64,000 bases of DNA from Parapontixanthobacter aurantiacus (GCF_009827635.1 NZ_WTYW01000002.1:186001-250000); one strand, 5' to 3'; shown: positions 46,811-57,685, counted from the first letter of the stretch. The notes: a model not told the origin generated them from the sequence alone. Numbers and translations are program-made.

Positions 46811-46964
46811 GGCACCTGAATATCAAACACATGGTTAGCACACTCTTAATGACCGGATCGACCCGGCCGTTGTTACATGATTGCGCCCGAATGTGGTAGA
46901 AATGCGGTGGCCAATACGAATTAACATTTCCGAGGTTCGTTTCGGCAAGAGCGCCTGTGGGCCG

Positions 46965-47372
46965 TCAGGCGGCCTCGACCGCCTTCTCTATCCGCTCGAT
47001 CGGCTCCTTCGTCATCGTTTTCGCGATGTCGCCGACCAGCCGCTTTTCGAGTTCGCTGTGAAAATGGCGCCGCATCTCGCCGAGCGTCTTCGGGTCGGCA
47101 ATGACGAGCAGATTCTCGATCTCGCCCGAAATCGACTTGGCGTTCAACCATTCTGCTGCCGCCGCGCCATGTGCCAGTTCGTTGAGATCGGTCGCTCCGG
47201 TACGTTGTCCGACATCGTCCTGATGCTTGATACCGGCGCTAAAATTCGTTGCGTCGAGGTCGGGGCGCTCGGCATTGGCTAGCTGGATGTCGAAACCCTT
47301 GCCCTGGTTGCGCAACACGATGAAATTTTCTCCGTCGACGACGGCGACATGGGCATTGTGGGGAAGTTTCAT
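46965..47372 (-). CDS. Host attachment family protein
   Basis: 135 aa resembling the host-attachment/baeRF-like family: N-terminal HNAHVAVVDGENFIVL strand, ARPDL-type middle and a C-terminal helix with GEMRRHFHSELEKRLVGDIAK. The family name comes from plant-associated bacteria; related folds resemble release-factor-like RNA-binding domains. Function in free-living species is unknown. AAAGGAGAT precedes the ATG at 47372. A near-consensus EcfG promoter (GGAAA-N16-CGTT) lies just upstream. Confidence 0.75.
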   Translation of the reverse strand: MKLPHNAHVAVVDGENFIVLRNQGKGFDIQLANAERPDLDATNFSAGIKHQDDVGQRTGATDLNELAHGAAAAEWLNAKSISGEIENLLVIADPKTLGEMRRHFHSELEKRLVGDIAKTMTKEPIERIEKAVEAA

Positions 47373-47394
47373 AAGATCTCCTTTGTCTCTTTCG

Positions 47395-47419
47395 AACGCG
47401 CCGGGCAGGCAATCTTTCC
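47395..47419 (-). promoter_or_regulatory. Near-consensus EcfG promoter
   Basis: Read on the minus strand: GGAAA (47419-47415), 16-base spacer, CGTT (47398-47395), 23 bases before the host attachment protein start. One mismatch to GGAAC. Plausible stress control, but weaker than the exact match at 10163. Confidence 0.35.
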
Positions 47420-47503
47420 AAGGGTTTGCGCTTTTCGTTCGTTCTTCGCTAAGGCGATCCAAGGTGCAGGGCATGAAGCTCGATCGACCAACAGGGGGCA
47501 ATA

Positions 47504-48538
47504 ATGAAGTTTCGCAAAGTCGCGGGAAAAATACTCCTGTTGCTCGCCGTCCTGCAATGCGCGGCGACGATCGTATCGTTGCTCGATACCAATCGCGGAA
47601 TTGTTCGCATCCTCGATTTCGTGCGCGAGCCGTCGATCTATCTGTCCGCCCTGCTCGGTGTGCTGGCTCTCATCGTGAACAAGAAGCGGTCATGGCCGAC
47701 GCTGCTCGTGCTGGCAGTGAGCGCGGGCATCAATCTGTGGCGCATCTGGCCCTACACCTTCATCGCACCGGCGCAGCTTCCTCTGCCGGACGAGGTCGAC
47801 GGAATGTCATGCGTGCGCGTCCTGTCGCTCAACGTCCTGCAATCGAACGACCAATATGATGAGGTGGCCGCGCTGATCGAGCGAGAAGACCCCGGACTTC
47901 TCCTGCTGATGGAGACGAACGAGACATGGATGGAAGCGCTCGAGCCGCAGCTGTCGTCCTATCCCTTCATCCTGGCAGAACCGCTCGACAACAAATACGG
48001 AATGGTCTTCGCGACGAAGCTCAATGTCGAGCGCGCCCAGATGATCGCCAATACGAGTTCGAATACGCCGACGCTCTATGCCACCGTCACGACCGAAGAC
48101 GGAGCCCGGTTCGAGGTCATCGGTCTTCACCCCCGGCCGCCACTGCCGGGCGAAAGCACGAAAATGCGTGATGCCAATATCGCTCGCGCCGGTGCGCGCA
48201 CGCCCGATCGTCTCGATAATGTCCTGGCGATCGGCGACTTCAACGACGTGCCGTGGTCGCGCACGACGTCGCAATTCGTCTCGGAAGGAGGGTACCGCGA
48301 CCCTCGCGCCGGGCGGGGCTCCTTCGCGACATTCCCCGCTTCCTATGCCTTCGCCGGATGGCCGCTCGATCAGATCTTCGTGAAGAACGGCGTGAAGGTG
48401 GAATCCTTCAGCCTGCTCGAGGACGTGGGCTCCGATCACCTGCCGCTGGCCGCCACCGTTTGCGCCGGACCGGAATTCGACAACACGCCGCGTTTCGATA
48501 CGCCGGTCGAGCCGGCGGACGCCGCCGCCTCTCGCTGA
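47504..48538 (+). CDS. Membrane-anchored endonuclease/exonuclease/phosphatase family protein
   Basis: 344 aa. Three hydrophobic N-terminal segments anchor an EEP-superfamily catalytic domain. Visible catalytic motifs: VLSLNVLQSN, LLLMETNE (metal-binding Glu), LHPRPP, GDFNDVPWS and the final SDHLPL His. The family covers phosphodiesterases acting on lipids, nucleic acids or inositol phosphates; the substrate is unknown. Similar anchored EEP proteins are common in alphaproteobacteria. Confidence 0.88.
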   Translation: MKFRKVAGKILLLLAVLQCAATIVSLLDTNRGIVRILDFVREPSIYLSALLGVLALIVNKKRSWPTLLVLAVSAGINLWRIWPYTFIAPAQLPLPDEVDGMSCVRVLSLNVLQSNDQYDEVAALIEREDPGLLLLMETNETWMEALEPQLSSYPFILAEPLDNKYGMVFATKLNVERAQMIANTSSNTPTLYATVTTEDGARFEVIGLHPRPPLPGESTKMRDANIARAGARTPDRLDNVLAIGDFNDVPWSRTTSQFVSEGGYRDPRAGRGSFATFPASYAFAGWPLDQIFVKNGVKVESFSLLEDVGSDHLPLAATVCAGPEFDNTPRFDTPVEPADAAASR

Positions 48539-48545
48539 TCGAAGC

Positions 48546-48582
48546 AAAGAAAAAGCCCGGCAGGATCGCTCCCACCGGGCTT
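48546..48582 (-). terminator. Intrinsic terminator of groSL
   Basis: On the minus strand AAGCCCGG pairs with CCGGGCTT around a 14-base loop, followed by TTCTTT. It lies about 40 bases after the groL stop. Confidence 0.8.
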
Positions 48583-48620
48583 CTTCGTTTCGGAACCGGA
48601 GGTCCGGGTAATGCGCGGGC

Positions 48621-50297
<1,677 letters not shown>

Positions 50298-50332
50298 TTA
50301 TTCGATAGAGGTTGAAGGCGACGGGTCGGCGA

Positions 50333-50620
50333 TCAGCCGATGATCCCCATGATGTCGCTTTCCTTCATGATGAGCAGGTCTTCGCCGTCGAGCTTCACCT
50401 CGGTGCCGGACCACTTGCCGAACAGGACGCGGTCGCCTGCCTTGACGTCGAGCGGTGTTACCGTTCCGTCTTCGGCCTTCGAACCCGAACCCACGGCGAC
50501 GATTTCACCTTCGCTGGGCTTTTCCTGGGCGCTGTCGGGAATGATGATGCCGCCCGCGGTCTTCTGGTCGGCTTCGATGCGACGAACCAGAACGCGGTCG
50601 TGCAGAGGACGAAATGCCAT
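50333..50620 (-). CDS. groS: Co-chaperonin GroES
   Basis: 95 aa. [16 protein letters not shown] start, the mobile-loop region [19 protein letters not shown] in two parts ([17 protein letters not shown]) and the [19 protein letters not shown] roof. ATG at 50620 is the conserved start; the frame extends upstream without homology. Controlled by the CIRCE element and a heat-shock-type promoter upstream. Confidence 0.97.
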   Translation of the reverse strand: MAFRPLHDRVLVRRIEADQKTAGGIIIPDSAQEKPSEGEIVAVGSGSKAEDGTVTPLDVKAGDRVLFGKWSGTEVKLDGEDLLIMKESDIMGIIG

Positions 50621-50655
50621 GTGTATGCCTCGTTTCGTTAGAATTGAATCTCTCG

Positions 50656-50682
50656 TTGGCACTCTCATGGGGAGAGTGCCAG
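50656..50682. promoter_or_regulatory. CIRCE element (HrcA operator)
   Basis: TTGGCACTC-N9-GAGTGCCAG, close to the consensus TTAGCACTC-N9-GAGTGCTAA with compensating G/C changes that keep the palindrome perfect. It lies 36 bases upstream of groS, so HrcA repression of groSL is expected. Confidence 0.9.
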
Positions 50683-50690
50683 CAGGCGCG

Positions 50691-50719
50691 AAGTGGGGAC
50701 AGGCCCGATACGAGTCAAC
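50691..50719 (-). promoter_or_regulatory. Heat-shock (RpoH-type) promoter candidate for groSL
   Basis: On the minus strand GTTGAC (-35) is followed after 15 bases by CCCCACTT, similar to the sigma-32 -10 element CCCCATNT. It lies directly upstream of the CIRCE element, giving the dual RpoH and HrcA control common in alphaproteobacteria. Confidence 0.5.
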
Positions 50720-50725
50720 TGGCGT

Positions 50726-52171
50726 TCAGAAAAAATTTTGCGTCGGCGGCGCTTCTGTTGGAATAGCTTCCGAAACCAGCGCGTCGCGGCGTGTGAGGTT
50801 CAGTTTTTCACGCCTCGTCCAACGCCACGTAAGCAGCATCGCGGCGACCGCAAGACCGGTGGCGAGCCCGATCCAGACGCCCAATCCGTCGAGCCCTGTT
50901 CCGAAAGCCAGCGCGAGCGCTGTTCCGATGCCGGGTACCCAATAGGCGAAGACGGCAATCCACATGGGTATGCGAGTGTCCTGCAATCCGCGAAGGGCGC
51001 CTGCCGCAACGGCCTGGATGCCATCGACCAGCTGGAAGGCGGCAGCAACGAGCAGGAATTGCAGGGCGAACGCGACGAGTTCGGCATTTCGCTCGGCATG
51101 GGGATCGACATAGATCGCTATCAGCCAATAGGGCACCAGCAGCATGGCAAGCGCAGTCGCGGCCATGAAACTCGTCCCGATCGCGAGCGCGACCCAGCCG
51201 GCGCGGCCCATGCCTGCGCTATCGCGCGCTCCGTAGAAATAGCCGACGCGAATGGTCGCCGCCTGGCCAATGCCGAAGGGAACCTGGAAGGCGAGGGCGG
51301 CTATCTGCAAGGCCACAGTATGACCGGCAAGGGCCGCCGGACCGAAGCGGCCCATCATGAACGCCGCCGCACCGAAGATGCCGGCTTCGGCAAGGATGGT
51401 GAGCCCGATCGGCGTGCCTATGCGCACGATCTCGCGCAATCTCTTCCAGTCCGGTCGCCAGAAACGCACGAAGATACGATAGCGGTGGAGCGCAGGGTCG
51501 AGGCGGATGGCGACGATATAGGCAAGGACGGTCAGCAGTGCGGTGATGATCGTCGCCACGCCCGCTCCCGTCAGCCCGAGTTCCGGCGCACCCAGATTGC
51601 CGAAGATGAAAGCGTAGTTTGCCACCGCGTTCACCCCGATGCCCCCGGCGGTGATCAGCGTTGCGAAGATCGGCCTGCCCAGCGTCGAGACATAGGTTCG
51701 CAGGACGTTCGCAACGATGAGCGGAATCAGCGACCAGATGAGGACGGCCATATATTCGCTCGCCATTCCCGCAATCTGCGGTGCCTGCCCGGTGGCGTGC
51801 GAGACGAGGCCAATCGACAGGCAGGCAATCATTCCCACCACACCTGTCATGACCGCCAGCCACATCGCCATGCGCGTCGCGCGACGAATAGGGCGCAGCG
51901 CTTTCGTCCCGGCCCCGAGTTCGGCAGCTATGACCGGAGCGACAGCGCCCGTAATGCCGGACAGCGACCAGGCGATGAGGCCGAAGAGCGCAATCGCCAG
52001 AGCGGACGCGGCAAGCGCCTCGTCGCCCAGTCGCGCGATGAAGATGACGTCGATGGCATAGGTGAGCATCTGCAACAGGTTTGCTGCCGCCAGCGGCCAG
52101 GACAGCCGCAGCGTGGCAGCGAATTCGCTGCGCCACGGCGTCGCGCCGGAAGGGAGGGTCGTCTGTCGCAT
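50726..52171 (-). CDS. MATE family multidrug/Na+ efflux protein
   Basis: 481 aa, twelve hydrophobic segments, NorM-like. Conserved start SWPLAAANLLQMLTYAIDVIFIARLG in two parts (SWPLAAANLLQ and DVIFIARLGDEALAA) and the repeat-half motif QVPFGIGQAATIRVGYFYG in the middle. It exports cationic compounds in exchange for Na+ or H+; substrates unknown. It ends just upstream of the groSL promoter on the same strand. Confidence 0.92.
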   Translation of the reverse strand: MRQTTLPSGATPWRSEFAATLRLSWPLAAANLLQMLTYAIDVIFIARLGDEALAASALAIALFGLIAWSLSGITGAVAPVIAAELGAGTKALRPIRRATRMAMWLAVMTGVVGMIACLSIGLVSHATGQAPQIAGMASEYMAVLIWSLIPLIVANVLRTYVSTLGRPIFATLITAGGIGVNAVANYAFIFGNLGAPELGLTGAGVATIITALLTVLAYIVAIRLDPALHRYRIFVRFWRPDWKRLREIVRIGTPIGLTILAEAGIFGAAAFMMGRFGPAALAGHTVALQIAALAFQVPFGIGQAATIRVGYFYGARDSAGMGRAGWVALAIGTSFMAATALAMLLVPYWLIAIYVDPHAERNAELVAFALQFLLVAAAFQLVDGIQAVAAGALRGLQDTRIPMWIAVFAYWVPGIGTALALAFGTGLDGLGVWIGLATGLAVAAMLLTWRWTRREKLNLTRRDALVSEAIPTEAPPTQNFF

Positions 52172-52402
52172 AAAGCCGTCCCGGTTAGATGAGCACGACG
52201 CCCTGCGAAAGCGCTGTCCTCCGCCACCGCTCCCGACCGCCTTCGAGTGTTGCTTCTTTTCCTCGCGTCCTTCCTTCGGCGGCCATGCCGGTGCGCCTCG
52301 AACGACGTCTTTGGCAAACGGGCCCGCGGCGGAAATGCAACGAAAGAGGTGCTGAACGATTGATCGGGCGAGACCGAAAAATTCGATGCAGGAACGCTAC
52401 GC

Positions 52403-53770
52403 ATGATAACGACCGTCAACCCCGCCACCGGGGAAGAACTCGAAAAATACGAAACCCTGACGAAGGACGAAATCGAGGAAAAGCTCGCCGCTGCGGCTAC
52501 TGGCTTCGAGAAATGGCGGCGCAGCGAGGTAGCGGAACGCTCCGCCTTGCTGGCGCGGCTGGCCGATGTGTACGAGGCGAACGTCGACCGGCTGGCGACG
52601 ATGTGCACCCGCGAGATGGGCAAAACGCTTGCGTCCGCAAAGGCCGAGGTTCGCAAATGCGCCACGCTGTTCCGGCATATGGCGAAGGCAGGTCCTGCCA
52701 TGCTCGAACCGCTCGAATGGGAACTCGACGATGGCGGAACCGCCAAAGGCGTGTGGCTGCCGCAAGGGGCGGTGCTGGCGGTGATGCCCTGGAACTTTCC
52801 CTATTGGCAGGTCGCGCGCTTTCTCGCACCGACGATCATGGCCGGGAATGTCGGCCTCCTCAAACATGCGAGCAACGTGCAGGGATGTGCCGCGCTGATC
52901 GATGAAATGATGAAAGATGCCGATGCGCCCGACGGACTCTTCCAGAACCTGTGCATCAAGTCCGATGCCATCGAAGCGGTTCTGGCAGACGAACGCGTCG
53001 TCGCTGCGACCGTGACCGGGAGTGAAGGCGCGGGCAGTGCGGTCGCAGAACAGGCGGGCCGGCTCATCAAGAAAGTCGTCCTCGAACTCGGCGGATCCGA
53101 CCCCTTCATCGTGATGCCGAGCGCCGATCTCGACGCTGCGGTCGAAAATGCCGTCAAGGCGCGGATCCAGAACACCGGCCAGTCATGCATCTGCGGCAAG
53201 CGTATGATCGTCCACGCGGATATCTATGACAGCTTTACCGATAAATTCTCCACCGCGATGAAACAGGTCAAGGCAGGCGATCCGATGGACGAGGACACGG
53301 ATATGGGTCCGCTATCGAGTTTCGAGCAGCGCGATACCGTGCTCGATCAGATCGAAATGGCGAAGAAGTCAGGGGCGACGCTGCTGTTTGGCGGAGAGGC
53401 GCTGGAGGGGGAGGGCGCCTACATCTCCGCCAGCATCCTCACTGACATCGATCCAGATAGCGATCTCATGGAAGAGGAGATTTTCGGGCCGGTCGCAATG
53501 CTGTTCCGGGCTGACGACCTCGACCATGCGATCGAATTGGCCAATGCGATCCCGTTCGGGCTCGGTTCTTCGGTATGGACCGAAGACGAGGCTGAGAAAG
53601 AGCGGTTCATTCGCGACATCGAGGCCGGTATGACCGCGATCAACCAGGTTCTCGCTTCCGCTCCCGAAGCGCCCTTCGGCGGGGTCAAGCGATCGGGACA
53701 CGGGCGGGAACTCGCGCAATTCGGCCTGCACGAGTTCATGAATTTGAAGACAGTGATGCTGCCCGGCTGA
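52403..53770 (+). CDS. NAD(P)-dependent succinate-semialdehyde dehydrogenase
   Basis: Aldehyde dehydrogenase superfamily, 455 aa. Motifs: MPWNFPYWQVARFLAPT, the catalytic Glu in VVLELGGSDPFIV, the nucleophile Cys in NTGQSCICGKR and the C-terminal PFGGVKRSGHGRE. Short ALDHs starting ITTVNPATGE are usually succinate-semialdehyde dehydrogenases of the Sad/YneI type, feeding the TCA cycle. Specificity is inferred. Divergent from the MATE gene across a 231-bp gap with no recognisable site. Confidence 0.9.
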   Translation: MITTVNPATGEELEKYETLTKDEIEEKLAAAATGFEKWRRSEVAERSALLARLADVYEANVDRLATMCTREMGKTLASAKAEVRKCATLFRHMAKAGPAMLEPLEWELDDGGTAKGVWLPQGAVLAVMPWNFPYWQVARFLAPTIMAGNVGLLKHASNVQGCAALIDEMMKDADAPDGLFQNLCIKSDAIEAVLADERVVAATVTGSEGAGSAVAEQAGRLIKKVVLELGGSDPFIVMPSADLDAAVENAVKARIQNTGQSCICGKRMIVHADIYDSFTDKFSTAMKQVKAGDPMDEDTDMGPLSSFEQRDTVLDQIEMAKKSGATLLFGGEALEGEGAYISASILTDIDPDSDLMEEEIFGPVAMLFRADDLDHAIELANAIPFGLGSSVWTEDEAEKERFIRDIEAGMTAINQVLASAPEAPFGGVKRSGHGRELAQFGLHEFMNLKTVMLPG

Positions 53771-53807
53771 CCCGCTTCAAGCGAGCCTGCCGGGACAGCT
53801 CAGTGAG

Positions 53808-56060
53808 TCAGCCGCCCTTCCGGCTGGCTTCGGCGCGGGCAACTACGTCGGCAGGCCAGGTGACGGGCGCCTGCGTCTGCGGGTTGAAGACGTTGCCTTC
53901 ATATTGCGCAGCGGAGGCGGCGGCAATTTCTTCGGCAGTCAGGAACTCGCTGGGTTCGAGCGCGAAGATGTCCAGCCCGCGGCTTATCTCGGTCGCGTAG
54001 ATCCGGCCATTGTACCAATAGGCCGACCAGTAGCCGCCGGTGACCAGCTGGTCCTCGTCAATCGGCCCGCGATCGAAATGCGCGATTTCGAAGGGATTTT
54101 CGGCGTCCGTGAAATCGATCACCGAGATGCCGCCCTGATACCAGGCCTGCACGAAGATGTCGCGTCCGGGCACCGGAATGATCGAACCGTTATGCGCGAC
54201 GCAATTCTCCTTGTCGGTTTGCGGCGCAGGCATCTTGAACAGGCTGCGGAAGGCGAGTTCGCCATCCACGATTTCATAGATCGCATCCGCACCCCAGTTC
54301 ATCGGATCGCCCGCCTGACAACGGGGCCGCGCACCGCCGCCCCATTCGTCGGTGAACAGGACCTTCGTACCGTCATTATTGAAGGTGGCCGAGTGCCAGT
54401 AGGCAAACCCTTCGTCGGAGACGTCGTCGATCCGCTTCGGCTTGAGCGGGTTGGAGATGTCGAGGATGATGCCATTGCCCGAACAGGCTCCGGCAGCGAG
54501 GTTCTTCGAAGGAAAGACCGTGATGTCGTGGCATTGGTCCGTCCGGTTCGTTTCCTGCGTTCCCTCGCCATGGTCGCCGCCCCGCCACAGGCCTGCGATC
54601 TGGCCATCGGCGGCGAACACGCGGGGACGATCGACGATCCGAGCGGCTGCGGGATTGGCTACCGGGATCTCGATCACGTCGATGCTGAAGAGGGCGGTGT
54701 CGTCGCCTGCGAGATCGCTGCATCCAGCGAGTTCCGCGCCGTCGCGAACATAGGACGTGCCCGAATTATAGATCACAATACGCGCGTCGTCGGCCGAAAC
54801 GATCGAATGGGTATGGCTACCCCGGCAGGTCTGGACGAGGCCGACCTGCTGCGGACGCGTGATGTCCGAAATGTCGAAGATGCGAATACCGCGAAAGCGC
54901 TCTTCGCTGACGCGGTCCGAAACCCCCTGAAGACCGCAATCGACCCGCGCACGGCTGTCCTGCACGCTCATGATGAGGAGGTCGCCGACGATCGACACGT
55001 CGCCTTGCCCGCCCGGGCAAACGACCGAACTGACGAGAGCCGGAACGCCGTTCTCGCCGAGGCGATAGGCATTAAAGCCGTGATAGTTCCCGGCGACGAG
55101 CAGGTCGCCCGAAAACGCCATGTCGGTATTGGCGAAGACGAGCGGAGCGCCGCGCTTGCCGAACTGGGGCGCCGGTTCTTCGGCTTCTTCTTCGCCTGCA
55201 TCGGCTGTTTTCGTTGCCGCGTCGGGTTCTGCCGGGTCCGACGTTTCCGCTTCAGCGGAGGCTGTGTTCTCGGTCCCCTTGCCTTCCGGCTTGATCTCCG
55301 GTTGCAGCTCTGCCGGATTGGCCGGATCGAAAAACCCGGCGGGCTTGGGCATCGCTGCGACGAGGCGAAGGTTGCTGATGGATTCGCCGGCATCGCGGAA
55401 ACCGGCGGCAAGGCTCGCTCGCGGGTCGGTGGACAAAGTCGCGAGCAGCTTGTTCATCCGCTCGATTTCAGCGTTCTGGTCGCTGACGACCTCGTTCGTA
55501 AATTCGAAGGTCACCGGTTCGTAGGCCGTGCCCGGCTGGCGGTGGAGCACGTTGACCATTTCGACAGCGCCCGCATGATGCGGGATCATCAGTTCGAGGA
55601 ACATCCGGTCGAAAGCCGTTCCGCGTGCCGCGGCCAGCTCCGCCATTTGTGCAGGAGTGGCCATCCCGGTCATCGCATGGTGGGCGTGGCCCATCCCGGC
55701 CATCGCGACCTCTTCGTTGCGCTCTTCGAGCCAAGTGGTCATGAAGGACATCTCGTCCTTCTGGCTGGCATCGATCCGGCCGGCGAGTGCGACGATATCC
55801 GGATTGTTCGTGCGTTCGCTGACGAGGTCCGCCATCGCGACGGCCTGCTGGTGATGCACAATCATGTTGCGCATGAAGGCCGTATCGGCGGGGGTGTAGC
55901 TCATCGCGGCGAGCCGGGTCGCTTCCTGTGCGCTGAGGCTCCGGGTTTCGGTTCCCGGTGCGCCGGGCTGCACGATGGGGGCGTCCTGCGCGAATGCCGG
56001 CGAGGCAGCGAGAAGCGCGGCAATTCCTGCCGAGGTAAGGAAATTGGTCTTGGCCAGCAT
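53808..56060 (-). CDS. DUF305-LVIVD repeat fusion, secreted
   Basis: 750 aa with a signal peptide ending AFAQD. Residues about 50-215 are a DUF305 domain (ferritin-like) with its His-rich metal motifs FMRNMIVHHQQAVAMA and LMIPHHAGAVEMV. An acidic Glu/Ala/Pro linker (about 255-300) leads to a beta-propeller-like half with LVIVD-type repeats (RGIRIFDISDITRPQQVG, GIILDISNPLKPKRI, GISVIDFTDAENPFEI). LVIVD proteins are secreted and often bind metals or lie beside oxidases. Fusing both domains in one chain is uncommon. Role unknown; periplasmic metal handling is a guess. Confidence 0.85.
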   Translation of the reverse strand: MLAKTNFLTSAGIAALLAASPAFAQDAPIVQPGAPGTETRSLSAQEATRLAAMSYTPADTAFMRNMIVHHQQAVAMADLVSERTNNPDIVALAGRIDASQKDEMSFMTTWLEERNEEVAMAGMGHAHHAMTGMATPAQMAELAAARGTAFDRMFLELMIPHHAGAVEMVNVLHRQPGTAYEPVTFEFTNEVVSDQNAEIERMNKLLATLSTDPRASLAAGFRDAGESISNLRLVAAMPKPAGFFDPANPAELQPEIKPEGKGTENTASAEAETSDPAEPDAATKTADAGEEEAEEPAPQFGKRGAPLVFANTDMAFSGDLLVAGNYHGFNAYRLGENGVPALVSSVVCPGGQGDVSIVGDLLIMSVQDSRARVDCGLQGVSDRVSEERFRGIRIFDISDITRPQQVGLVQTCRGSHTHSIVSADDARIVIYNSGTSYVRDGAELAGCSDLAGDDTALFSIDVIEIPVANPAAARIVDRPRVFAADGQIAGLWRGGDHGEGTQETNRTDQCHDITVFPSKNLAAGACSGNGIILDISNPLKPKRIDDVSDEGFAYWHSATFNNDGTKVLFTDEWGGGARPRCQAGDPMNWGADAIYEIVDGELAFRSLFKMPAPQTDKENCVAHNGSIIPVPGRDIFVQAWYQGGISVIDFTDAENPFEIAHFDRGPIDEDQLVTGGYWSAYWYNGRIYATEISRGLDIFALEPSEFLTAEEIAAASAAQYEGNVFNPQTQAPVTWPADVVARAEASRKGG

Positions 56061-56180
56061 GATCGCGGTAATGTCCCTTGAAAGAATAGTCCGCAGTCTA
56101 GCTGGTGGAAATTCGTCCTGCTGCCAAGGTCGCTCGCAGATTTATATCATACTTTAGCAGAACGCCCGACCCGCCCAAAC

Positions 56181-56212
56181 GAAAGGGCGGCGCCGCACGG
56201 CACCGCCCTTCC
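56181..56212 (-). terminator. Intrinsic terminator of rplJL
   Basis: On the minus strand AAGGGCGG pairs with CCGCCCTT with a partly paired interior GTGCCGTGCGGC, followed by TCGTTT. It lies about 57 bases after the rplL stop. Confidence 0.75.
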
Positions 56213-56268
56213 TTGTCTCGAAATCGAGCAAGTGCTGTTCCCCGCGACTTCGCGAGGACGAGCACCTC

Positions 56269-56649
56269 TTACTTCAGTTCGACGGTACCGCCGGCTGCTT
56301 CGATCTTGCTCTTGATTTCTTCGGCTTCCGCCTTGTTCACGCCTTCCTTCAGCGCCTTGGGAGCGCCTTCGACAAGCGCCTTGGCTTCGCCGAGGCCGAG
56401 GCCCGTGATGCCGCGGACTTCCTTGATCACCTGGATCTTCTTGCCGCCGTCGCCGGTCAGGATGACGTCGAATTCGTCCTTTTCTTCGGCTGCGGGGGCA
56501 TCGCCACCAGCAGCGGCGCCGCCACCGGCAACTGCGACTGCAGCGGCAGCGGAAACGCCCCACTCTTCCTCGAGCGCCTTGGCGAGTTCGGCAGCTTCCA
56601 GAACGGTCAGCTTGCTCAGTTCTTCAACAAGTTTGGCGATATCGGCCAT
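56269..56649 (-). CDS. rplL: 50S ribosomal protein L7/L12
   Basis: 126 aa. N-terminal dimerisation domain [25 protein letters not shown] in parts ([28 protein letters not shown]), Ala/Gly hinge and the factor-binding domain [20 protein letters not shown]. Length and sequence are standard. Follows rplJ by 86 bases. Confidence 0.97.
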   Translation of the reverse strand: MADIAKLVEELSKLTVLEAAELAKALEEEWGVSAAAAVAVAGGGAAAGGDAPAAEEKDEFDVILTGDGGKKIQVIKEVRGITGLGLGEAKALVEGAPKALKEGVNKAEAEEIKSKIEAAGGTVELK

Positions 56650-56735
56650 GATGTTTTACTCCAATAGATAGACGTGGCCGGGCGGGGCGTCGTGCCCGTC
56701 GATCCCGGTTGTATGCGTTAAATCGTCGAACAGTC

Positions 56736-57251
56736 TTACGCTGCTTCCTTGGCGCCATAGGCACCGAAGACGCGAGCGAGCTTGCTTGCAGGCTCGTTGA
56801 CGACACGGGCGATTTTCGTCGCCGGTGCGTTGACGAGGCCGACAAGGGTGCCGCGCAGCTCGTCGAGGCTCGGCATGGAGGCAAGCGCCTTCACCCCGGC
56901 TTCGTCGAGCATCTGCCCGCCCATCGATCCACCCACGATTTCTAGTTTGTCGGTGGTTTTCGCGAAATCCACGGCGGCCTTGGCAGCGGCGACCGGATCG
57001 GTCGACGTCGCAAGGGCAGTCGGGCCGGTCAGCAATTCGCCGAGGCCTTCGTAGTCCGTGTCTTTCAGGGCAAGCTTGGCAAGACGGTTTTTCGAAACCT
57101 TGTACGATGCTCCCGCTTCACGCATTTTCGTGCGCAGTTCGGTGGACTGAGCCACCGAAAGGCCGAGATTGCGGGTGACAACCACCACGCCGCTCTCTGC
57201 GAAAGTTGCGTTCAGGGCAGCGACCGCATCGGCTTTTTGCGAACGATCCAT
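56736..57251 (-). CDS. rplJ: 50S ribosomal protein L10
   Basis: 171 aa. MDRSQKADAVAALNATF start, VVVTRNLGLSVAQSTELRTK and a C-terminal helix that binds L12 dimers. In most bacteria rplJL precedes rpoBC; here it is on the opposite strand, 2.2 kb from rpoB and facing away. A long untranslated leader upstream fits L10-mediated autoregulation. Confidence 0.97.
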   Translation of the reverse strand: MDRSQKADAVAALNATFAESGVVVVTRNLGLSVAQSTELRTKMREAGASYKVSKNRLAKLALKDTDYEGLGELLTGPTALATSTDPVAAAKAAVDFAKTTDKLEIVGGSMGGQMLDEAGVKALASMPSLDELRGTLVGLVNAPATKIARVVNEPASKLARVFGAYGAKEAA

Positions 57252-57534
57252 GCCTTACTCCTTACATTGTGGTCCCCTTCGGCGCGAAGCCTCGGAAAGA
57301 CCGGCTCACAGTTACCCGCCGCCGCAGGGGCGCCGGGCAGTAGTCCGTTGACAAGGGAAGGAGGGTGCGCCGTCATTCCATCGGAAGTGGCGCCGGATTG
57401 TTGCGACCGTCAGGCCGGACAACCCGTAAATCTCTGATCCCCGCCTAGGCTGGAAATTAAGAAGACCGATATGTCTTCGCCAACTGTCTCGGACGGATGA
57501 CCGGTCGCCGTGCATGGCATCCGGTCGCGGCAGG
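57252..57534 (-). promoter_or_regulatory. Candidate L10 leader region
   Basis: About 280 untranslated bases separate a predicted promoter from rplJ. In most bacteria L10-L12 binds a structured leader here to repress its own operon. I cannot fold it by hand with confidence, so the assignment rests on position and length. Confidence 0.4.
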
Positions 57535-57563
57535 CCACTAGAGCGGTGGGAGGGGAAGTCAAG
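57535..57563 (-). promoter_or_regulatory. Predicted rplJL promoter
   Basis: Minus strand: CTTGAC (57563-57558), 17-base spacer, TAGTGG (57540-57535). The -35 is strong and the -10 weak by the usual consensus. It leaves a leader of about 280 bases before rplJ. Confidence 0.4.
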
Positions 57564-57623
57564 CAGGAACTGTGTTGAGCGGTGAGCGAACGACCAATCT
57601 AAGGCGCGATGGCGGGGGTAAAG

Positions 57624-57651
57624 AAATAGGCCCGCCCCGAGGGGCAGGCCT
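57624..57651 (-). terminator. Intrinsic terminator of the small lipoprotein gene
   Basis: AGGCCcGCCCC-GA-GGGGCaGGCCT, a long GC stem with one mismatch, followed on the minus strand by ATTTCTTT. It lies 34 bases past the stop of the lipoprotein at 57686, insulating it from rplJL. Confidence 0.8.
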
Positions 57652-57685
57652 TCACTTGCTGCATCAATGCGCAACAGGCAGGAAA

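Noticed and set aside
53904-56081. 725-codon plus-strand frame over the DUF305-LVIVD gene
   Set aside because: Composition is typical of an antisense frame (Arg, Asp, His rich); the minus-strand gene has a signal peptide and recognisable domains.
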